40,711 nt of DNA, from IMG/VR virus record IMGVR_UViG_3300044527_000988, positions 1-40,711 of that record; one strand, given 5' to 3'. This document shows positions 36,352 to 40,711 of the stretch, in pieces. The notes below the pieces were generated by a model, which did no database searches, was not told the DNA's origin, and saw nothing but the letters and a program-made list of their open reading frames with translations. The position numbers and the translations under genes were made by a program. This DNA comes from a virus. Numbering within the stretch: position 1 is the stretch's first letter; every line of letters begins with the position of its first letter.

Positions 36352-36722
36352 GGGGTCACGCCCAGCGATGCCGCGCGCACCGCTTGTTGCAGGAGGCGGA
36401 GCGTGCACACGTCCTGGTGCGCGTCGATGTCCTTTGTGCGGTACAGCCGCGCGCACGAGCTGCAGTGGCTGCAGTGGCCCCGCGGGTCTCCGTCCTTCCA
36501 GGGCTTCGGCCCCTCATCCGGCCGCGCCCGCAGCAGCGCCACGAGCAGCGCCCGCGCCTCCTCGGCGGGGAGCGCCACGACGTGGGCCACGAGGTCGGCG
36601 GGGGTGGGGGTGCGGCCGATCAGGCCGTCACCGTCGCAGTGCACGCACCAGGGCTCGCCCTCGCGAGCACCGGCGCCACGGCACTTCGGGCATGCGACCC
36701 GCACGACAAGCTCGCCGCTCAT
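36348..36722 (-). CDS. Cys/His protein with zinc-ribbon start, paralogue of 4-351
   Basis: A 124-aa protein, ATG 36722 in an ATGA overlap. The N-terminus has ACPKCRGAG and WCVHCDGDGLI, a DnaJ-like CxxC pair. The rest (TPADLVAHVVALPAEEARALLVALLRARPDEGPKPWKDGDPRGHCSHCSSCARLYRTKDIDAHQDVC) aligns closely with the protein at 4-351. The two genes lie in the same leftward operon about 4 kb apart on the circular map. Function unknown. Confidence 0.75.
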   Translation of the reverse strand: MSGELVVRVACPKCRGAGAREGEPWCVHCDGDGLIGRTPTPADLVAHVVALPAEEARALLVALLRARPDEGPKPWKDGDPRGHCSHCSSCARLYRTKDIDAHQDVCTLRLLQQAVRAASLGVTP

Positions 36723-37189
36723 CGCGACACCTCCCGCCACACCGCCGCGAGGGCGAGAGCGTCGACGAGCCGGCTGCCGTCGGGGAGGCGGGTGTTGTCG
36801 TTGGGGTCGATCTGGAGGTCTGCGCTGTCGTACCACTTGAACGGGGTGGTGTGGCTGGAGCTGTCCGTGTCGAGAATCCACGCCGGGCCGCAGCAAGAGA
36901 ACGTGGGGCACTGAAGATAGGGCCGGGGCGCTCCGTCGTTGGCGACACGCTGCACCGCTGCCCGCAACACCCGGTCCCGGCACTCCGCGCGGGAGAGGTC
37001 GAGGGACAGGTCCCCGGGGAACATGAGCCAGTCGCCCACGTCGGTCCACAGCATGGCCCGGCCGTCGCCGGAGAAGTCGCCGATGGACACGGCGCGCACC
37101 GGCACGCCGTTGTGCACGAGGCCGTGCACGGGGCCGGTCCAGCCCTCCAAGAGCTTGCGCGTGCAGGTCACCAGAAGCCGCTCATCCAC
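36719..37189 (-). CDS. Hypothetical protein
   Basis: A 156-aa protein from GTG 37189 with GGAGG upstream, overlapping the previous gene by 8 bp. It is alpha/beta (RAVSIGDFSGDGRAMLWTDVGDWLMFPGDLSLDLSRAECRDRVLRAAVQRV; LQCPTFSCCGPAWILDTDSSSHTTPFKWYDSADLQIDPND). The CPTFSCC cluster is notable. No family recognised. Confidence 0.65.
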   Translation of the reverse strand: MDERLLVTCTRKLLEGWTGPVHGLVHNGVPVRAVSIGDFSGDGRAMLWTDVGDWLMFPGDLSLDLSRAECRDRVLRAAVQRVANDGAPRPYLQCPTFSCCGPAWILDTDSSSHTTPFKWYDSADLQIDPNDNTRLPDGSRLVDALALAAVWREVSR

Positions 37190-38168
37190 GGGTCACCTCC
37201 GGAAAGCCATCGTGTTGCACGCCGTCGAGGAGCCGCCCGGCAGCCTTCTTGCCAACCCGCAACACCGTGGTGTCGCCGCCGACCTCGTGCGGGATCTCGC
37301 CCTTGCCGAGCCGCCGGGCGGACTCGCGCACCGGGGCGTCGGGCCACGTGTGACGCCGCGCGCCACCGTCCTCCGGGTGCGGTTCGTGCATGCCGGGCCA
37401 GCCGGTGCCGTTGGCGTCCACGTCGTCACCGGGCGCCCACTCGCCCCACTGCTTGAACAGGAAGGGCACGCCCGCCGTTCGGCACTGGTCGCGGACCGAT
37501 CGGAGCCAGTCGGGATGCGACGGCCTCGCCTTCGCGCCGGACTCACCCCCAGCGATCACCCAGTGGATGCCCGGCATCGTGCCGAACGAGTCGGCCCCGT
37601 TGAAGCAGGTGTACGCCAAGTCCACCGGCCCCAGCATTGGCTCCACCGACAGGAACCGCACCCGAGCGGGCACCCGCAGCAGGTGGGGGATCCGCTCGTC
37701 GGCGCGCTGCTGGTCCTCGACGGTGGTCCCGACCCACACGTGCGCGGGCCACAGCTCCGGCTTCGCGCGGAAGTCGCAGTGGGCGTCGTCGAGCCACCGC
37801 CGCGGCACCATCCGCATCACGTTCTCGGGGCGCTTCGTGAGCAGGAGCACGTCGACGTTGCGCAGCCCAGCGAGCAGGTCGAGGGCATCCCGCCGCCACT
37901 CGGCGACGGCCGGGTGGTCGTCGAACACGTCGGCCATCGACGCCACGAACAGCCGCAGGCGGCGGCCCTCGCGCGCTGCCCGGCGGTCGACCTTGGCGGG
38001 GAGGCTCCAGTCCTGGACCCGCCGACGCTGCCCGCGCCACAGGCCGTGGTGGAAGCGGTTCGCCAGCGTCTCCGCGTAGCAGTGCGCGCACGCCGGGGAC
38101 ACCTTCGTGCAGCCCCACCACGGGTTCCACGTCGCGTCCGCCCACTCGATCGCCGTCTGATCACCCAC
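37182..38168 (-). CDS. Phage Gp37/Gp68-family protein (DUF5131)
   Basis: A 328-aa protein. GTG 38168 is chosen because GGAG lies 6 nt upstream and the family usually begins just before IEWADATWNPWWGCTKVSPACAHCYAE. Those three cysteines (C-x6-C-x2-C) resemble a radical-SAM-type iron-sulphur site. LFVASMADVFDD, DVLLLTKRPENV, VWVGTTVEDQ, RFLSVEPMLG, WVIAGGESG and PFLFKQWGEW are further family blocks. The substrate is unknown; the fold is a TIM barrel related to DNA-photoproduct lyases, so nucleic-acid modification is plausible. It is a common but uncharacterised phage gene. Confidence 0.85.
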   Translation of the reverse strand: MGDQTAIEWADATWNPWWGCTKVSPACAHCYAETLANRFHHGLWRGQRRRVQDWSLPAKVDRRAAREGRRLRLFVASMADVFDDHPAVAEWRRDALDLLAGLRNVDVLLLTKRPENVMRMVPRRWLDDAHCDFRAKPELWPAHVWVGTTVEDQQRADERIPHLLRVPARVRFLSVEPMLGPVDLAYTCFNGADSFGTMPGIHWVIAGGESGAKARPSHPDWLRSVRDQCRTAGVPFLFKQWGEWAPGDDVDANGTGWPGMHEPHPEDGGARRHTWPDAPVRESARRLGKGEIPHEVGGDTTVLRVGKKAAGRLLDGVQHDGFPEVTRG

Positions 38169-38700
38169 GGTCGTCTCCACTGCGTTGCCGCTCAATCCAC
38201 CGTTGTTCTCTCGCGTCCTTCGCCATCTCCCGCCCGCTCGGCTCGTCGGGCCACGCGCTCGTGCGCCGCCCCGTGTCCGGTGGGCACGTCTCGAGGTGCG
38301 TCCGCCAGATCTCGACGTCCCCCTCCGGCACCACCCGGCCCACCACCGCGCGCCGGTCGGAGGTCGCCCAGCCGAAGGTGAACGGCACCCCCACGAACCC
38401 GCGCCACGCAGGCTCCCGCAGCCGTCGAGCGGCCTCCTCCTCCCGGGGCAGCACGCGCACCGGCTCGGGGTCGACGGGCGCGTCCGTCGTGCCGACCAGC
38501 AGCACGGGGCGAGCGCACCGGGGGCACGTCGCCCGCCGCGGAGGGCGGACCGGCTGGGCCCGCGGGTGGCGAAGCGCGGCCGCTGCGGGCGCAGCAGCCG
38601 CGGGAGCCCCCACAGGCTCCACCAGGGCGGGCGCCCCGGCCTTGTCCACCCGACGGAACCACTGGGGCTGGTGGTCGTCGTCCAGCTCCGGGCCGCTCAC
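38161..38700 (-). CDS. Zinc-ribbon protein
   Basis: A 179-aa protein from GTG 38700 (GTGA overlap). CPRCARPVLLVGTTDAPVDPEPVRVLP forms a single CxxC ribbon, then a helical and beta segment ends in WRTHLETCPPDT, where H and C could complete the zinc site. This layout recurs in GC-rich phages as an uncharacterised family. It overlaps the Gp37/Gp68 gene by 8 bp. Confidence 0.65.
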   Translation of the reverse strand: MSGPELDDDHQPQWFRRVDKAGAPALVEPVGAPAAAAPAAAALRHPRAQPVRPPRRATCPRCARPVLLVGTTDAPVDPEPVRVLPREEEAARRLREPAWRGFVGVPFTFGWATSDRRAVVGRVVPEGDVEIWRTHLETCPPDTGRRTSAWPDEPSGREMAKDAREQRWIERQRSGDDRG

Positions 38701-38894
38701 GGCGCCACCGCCTGGCCGCCGGCCATCTCGCCGTAGCACTCCGAGCACACCCGGAACGCCGCGCCCGACTCCCGATCGAGGCGCCACCGACGCCGCTCCC
38801 GCAGTGGGAGCAGGTGCCACGGCACCGGCCGCAGGGGGTGGCGCGGCTCCTCCGCGCCGTCGCACCGGCTGCACCGGCTCGTGCGGTCATGCAC
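38697..38894 (-). CDS. Small zinc-finger protein
   Basis: A 65-aa protein from GTG 38894, with GGAGG 6 nt upstream and an 8-bp overlap with the ERF gene. CSRCDGAEEPRH and VCSECYGEM give two CxxC pairs 35 residues apart, a treble-clef or ribbon pattern. Possibly an adaptor or DNA-binding factor. Confidence 0.7.
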   Translation of the reverse strand: MHDRTSRCSRCDGAEEPRHPLRPVPWHLLPLRERRRWRLDRESGAAFRVCSECYGEMAGGQAVAP

Positions 38895-39579
38895 CGGCCA
38901 CCTCCGTGGCGAGCACGCGCTCGCGGAGGGCGGCGTCCGACTCCAGCGCCCGCGACAGGCGCGCGAGGCCCGCCGGGTCCATCGACGACGGGCGGGGCTT
39001 GCCGGTGCTCTCCAGGTACGCCGCGACCTGGCCGTAGCTCAGGCCGAGCTTGCCGAGCCCTGCGCAGAACGGCGCTCGCGCCCGGTCCCAGGTGGGGTGA
39101 TGCTTCGGCTCTGCCTTGGGGGCCGGCTCCTCGCGCGGTGGCGTCGCCGCTGGTGCCCGCCGCTCGACGCGCTGCGTCCGCTCCTCCTGGGCGGCCCGCC
39201 CGTCGTCGTCCTCCTCCGACGGCGCCACCCCGAGCACCGCCTCGAGGGAGTACCGGCGGGCGTACGTGAGCTCGGACCCGCGCTCCTGCGCCCCACCGCT
39301 CCACGGCAGGGGAAACGTGGACTCCAGGCGCTCGCCGCAGGTGTGCAGCAGGATCGTGCGGAGGCAGACGCGGTCGCCATCCACCACGACGGGCTGCGAC
39401 ACCGCGAGGCCGTGCGCGGCCAGGAGGGGGCGGACGGACTGGAGCAGGTCGTCCAGGGGGACGTACGTGTAGTCGGCCCGTCCGCGGACCTGCCCCTTGC
39501 GGCTCCGGGCGGGGTCCTTGACGGCGCCCTGGAACGCCGACAAGGCGGCGGCAAGGCTGGTGTGGGCGGTGGTCGTCAC
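38887..39579 (-). CDS. erf: ERF-family single-strand annealing protein
   Basis: A 230-aa protein from GTG 39579. ADYTYVPLDDLLQSVRPLLAAHGLAVSQPVVV, RTILLHTCGERLESTFPLPW and QERGSELTYARRYSLEAVLGVAPSEEDDDG are the core ERF blocks, with the conserved Y..L and YARRY motifs. ERF proteins anneal complementary strands and help circularise or recombine phage DNA. The C-terminal part (about 140-230) is a Pro/Glu linker plus a small helical domain. No exonuclease partner is obvious nearby. Confidence 0.88.
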   Translation of the reverse strand: MTTTAHTSLAAALSAFQGAVKDPARSRKGQVRGRADYTYVPLDDLLQSVRPLLAAHGLAVSQPVVVDGDRVCLRTILLHTCGERLESTFPLPWSGGAQERGSELTYARRYSLEAVLGVAPSEEDDDGRAAQEERTQRVERRAPAATPPREEPAPKAEPKHHPTWDRARAPFCAGLGKLGLSYGQVAAYLESTGKPRPSSMDPAGLARLSRALESDAALRERVLATEVAGA

Positions 39580-39791
39580 GGGGTCTCCGAGGGTCGAGAG
39601 GGTGCAGGGGCGCCACCGAAGCGGCGCAGGACGGCTGCGGTGTTGGGGCCGAGGTACGAGGCGCCGTGGGCGGTGATGGCCCACACGCCGAAGCGGGGGA
39701 ACCCACCGTCGTCGTGGCCCCACCGCTCGACGCAGCAGAGCCAGCCGCGGGCCTTGCCGCAGCAGCGGCGGTGCAGGGTCTCCGGGCTCAC
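39576..39791 (-). CDS. Small Cys-rich hypothetical protein
   Basis: A 71-aa protein from GTG 39791 (GTGA overlaps on both sides). RRCCGKARGWLCCVERWGHDDGGFPRFGVWAITAHGASYLGPNTAAVLRRFGG has two CC pairs and reads like a tiny winged helix with a metal site. Directly upstream of erf. Confidence 0.6.
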   Translation of the reverse strand: MSPETLHRRCCGKARGWLCCVERWGHDDGGFPRFGVWAITAHGASYLGPNTAAVLRRFGGAPAPSRPSETP

Positions 39792-39991
39792 GCGGCCCTC
39801 CGAAGGGGCGCGGGCTCGAGGGCGCGCGCCCACTCGCGGTAGGCGGCGTCGGTCTCCGCAACCTGGGCGGCCAGGGCGAGCGTCGCCTCGTACAGCGCCT
39901 CCGACTCGGCGTCGTAGTCGCAACGGCAGTCCTCCAGGGCGCAGCCGGGGCAGCGGTCGTCGTCCGGCACGAGGTAGAGCGCGGCGATCAA
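39788..39991 (-). CDS. Small protein with Cys cluster (TTG start)
   Basis: A 67-aa protein. TTG 39991 overlaps the upstream stop (TTGA). DRCPGCALEDCRCDY near the N-terminus is a compact four-Cys cluster, then helices (SEALYEATLALAAQVAETDAAYREWARALEP). Function unknown. Confidence 0.65.
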   Translation of the reverse strand: MIAALYLVPDDDRCPGCALEDCRCDYDAESEALYEATLALAAQVAETDAAYREWARALEPAPLRRAA

Positions 39992-40224
39992 GACGCCACC
40001 CCGTCGTCCGCCGCGCGGTGCAGCTGTCCCGCGCGCAGGTACAGCTCCTCGACGCCGCGGTCCTCGGGCGCCAGGCGGTGGGCCTCGAGCAGCAGGCGGG
40101 CGATCACGCCCGTGTACCCGCAGAGCGCCACCCGCTCGGCCGTGCGCCGGTCGAGGGGCGCGATCTGGTCGCGCAGGCGGTCGAGGGTGACGATGAGGCC
40201 GTCGATGGTCTCCGTGGGGGACAT
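39988..40224 (-). CDS. Helical small protein
   Basis: A 78-aa protein, ATG 40224 with GGGGGG upstream. Nearly all helix (SPTETIDGLIVTLDRLRDQIAPLDRRTAERVALCGYTGVIARLLLEAHRLAPEDRGVEELYLRAGQLHRAADD). No recognised family. Confidence 0.65.
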   Translation of the reverse strand: MSPTETIDGLIVTLDRLRDQIAPLDRRTAERVALCGYTGVIARLLLEAHRLAPEDRGVEELYLRAGQLHRAADDGVAS

Positions 40225-40355
40225 CAGCAGACCCCCCACAGGCCACGGGTGGACGTCGTCACCAGGTACGCCGCCCACCACGCGCGGACGTCGGAGTCGC
40301 CGGGGAGCAGGTCCGCGGCGTCGAAGGCGAGGGCGATGGTCTGGCCGATGGTCAT
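40224..40355 (-). CDS. 43-aa hypothetical protein
   Basis: ATG 40355 is preceded by GGCGGGAGCC and overlaps the upstream stop (ATGA); its TGA shares a base with the next ATG at 40224. The peptide reads MTIGQTIALAFDAADLLPGD, then a Trp-containing helix ending WGVC. Coupling at both ends supports a real gene. Confidence 0.65.
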   Translation of the reverse strand: MTIGQTIALAFDAADLLPGDSDVRAWWAAYLVTTSTRGLWGVC

Positions 40356-40468
40356 GGCTCCCGCCTGTTCAGCGCGGCCCACCACCGGGCGCAGACGTGG
40401 TCTGGGGCGAGGCCGACGACGGCCAGCACGAGGATGACGAGGGCGGCGGCGACGAGTTGGTCACCCAT
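40352..40468 (-). CDS. 38-aa membrane peptide
   Basis: ATG 40468 lies inside the last codons of the Cys/His gene (8-bp overlap). The peptide is MGDQ, a hydrophobic helix (LVAAALVILVLAVVGLA), then PDHVCARWWAALNRREP. One membrane pass with a basic C-terminal tail. Function unknown. Confidence 0.65.
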   Translation of the reverse strand: MGDQLVAAALVILVLAVVGLAPDHVCARWWAALNRREP

Positions 40469-40711
40469 GGAGCACGCCCCGCACCTGCAGCAGCCGCATC
40501 GGGCAGACGTTCCGGTGCGCGTTGATGTCCTCCGTGCGGTACAGCCGCCAGCACGAGTCGCAGTGTGTGCAGTGGCACCGCGGGTCACCGTCACGCCAGG
40601 GCCGCGGCCCGGCGTCGCGGGCCTTGACCATGGCCACGAGGAGCGGCCACGCTTCTTCGGCAGGCATCGCGTTGACGTGCGCGATGACGTCGGCGGCGGT
40701 CGGGTCGCGGT
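40458..40711. repeat. Terminal direct repeat, right copy (contig overlap)
   Basis: This is the second copy of bases 1-254. Joining the two copies restores one continuous leftward operon: the 38-aa gene at 40352-40468 overlaps the end of the gene whose full copy lies at 4-351. The single mismatch suggests two phage haplotypes in the sample, or one base-call error. Confidence 0.9.
40461..40711 (-). CDS. Partial second copy of the 4-351 gene (cut by window end)
   Basis: Same protein as at 4-351 but truncated at its N-terminal side by the contig end. It carries Asp where the first copy has Glu (WRDGDPRC versus WRDGEPRC) because of the single mismatch between the terminal repeats. On the circular genome the two entries are one gene. 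Confidence 0.85.
   Translation of the reverse strand, partial: RDPTAADVIAHVNAMPAEEAWPLLVAMVKARDAGPRPWRDGDPRCHCTHCDSCWRLYRTEDINAHRNVCPMRLLQVRGVLHG

Overview
The window is an essentially complete genome of a temperate tailed phage, most likely a siphovirus with HK97-type capsid and lambda-like regulatory logic. It contains large terminase, portal, prohead protease, major capsid, head-tail connector, tail tube, tail chaperone, tape measure, tail tip and fibre genes, an endolysin, a tyrosine integrase and an ERF-type recombinase. The last 254 bases repeat the first 254 with a single mismatch (position 127 C versus 40584 G). The contig therefore closes into a circular map of about 40,457 bp, cut inside a small leftward gene. 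DNA is very GC-rich with strong G/C third-codon bias, and GTG and TTG starts are frequent. The host is not shown directly. A very short lipoprotein signal followed by an HTG-type linker and the extreme GC hint at Myxococcota or a similar GC-rich lineage, but this is inference only.

Layout. (1) Switch region, about 915-1946: a leftward repressor (1062-1547) lies between two near-identical 27-bp palindromes, one before the leftward operon (927-953) and one before the rightward early operon (1566-1592), as in lambda oL-cI-oR. (2) Rightward early operon 1632-9045: Cro-like and CII-like regulators, RusA resolvase, an adenine/cytosine-N methyltransferase, a probable replisome organiser carrying a 10-bp phased repeat array inside its gene (candidate origin), a possible helicase loader and many small unknowns. 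It is followed by a lipoprotein gene (9087-9620). (3) Rightward late region 9743-31297: packaging, head, tail, tip/fibre, then lysis genes and a membrane-anchored zincin. The portal gene (12071-13606) is inverted relative to all other head genes and diverges from the protease gene. (4) Leftward accessory block 31284-34055: regulators, a T5orf172/GIY-YIG-like protein and unknowns, with a noncoding region (32594-32914) carrying five TGGGCCA/TGGCCCA words. (5) Leftward early operon, running from 914 through the contig junction and down to the integrase at 34129: about 20 tightly overlapping genes including ERF annealing protein, a Gp37/Gp68 (DUF5131) protein, excisionase-like protein and integrase.

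The most notable points are the inverted portal, late promoters whose -10 boxes sit 7 nt before the start codon (apparently leaderless mRNAs), the phased repeat array within the replication gene, the paired operators, a probable +1 frameshift in the tail-assembly chaperone, and a gene interrupted at a run of seven C. All functional calls are by reading motifs and gene order; no database search was run.
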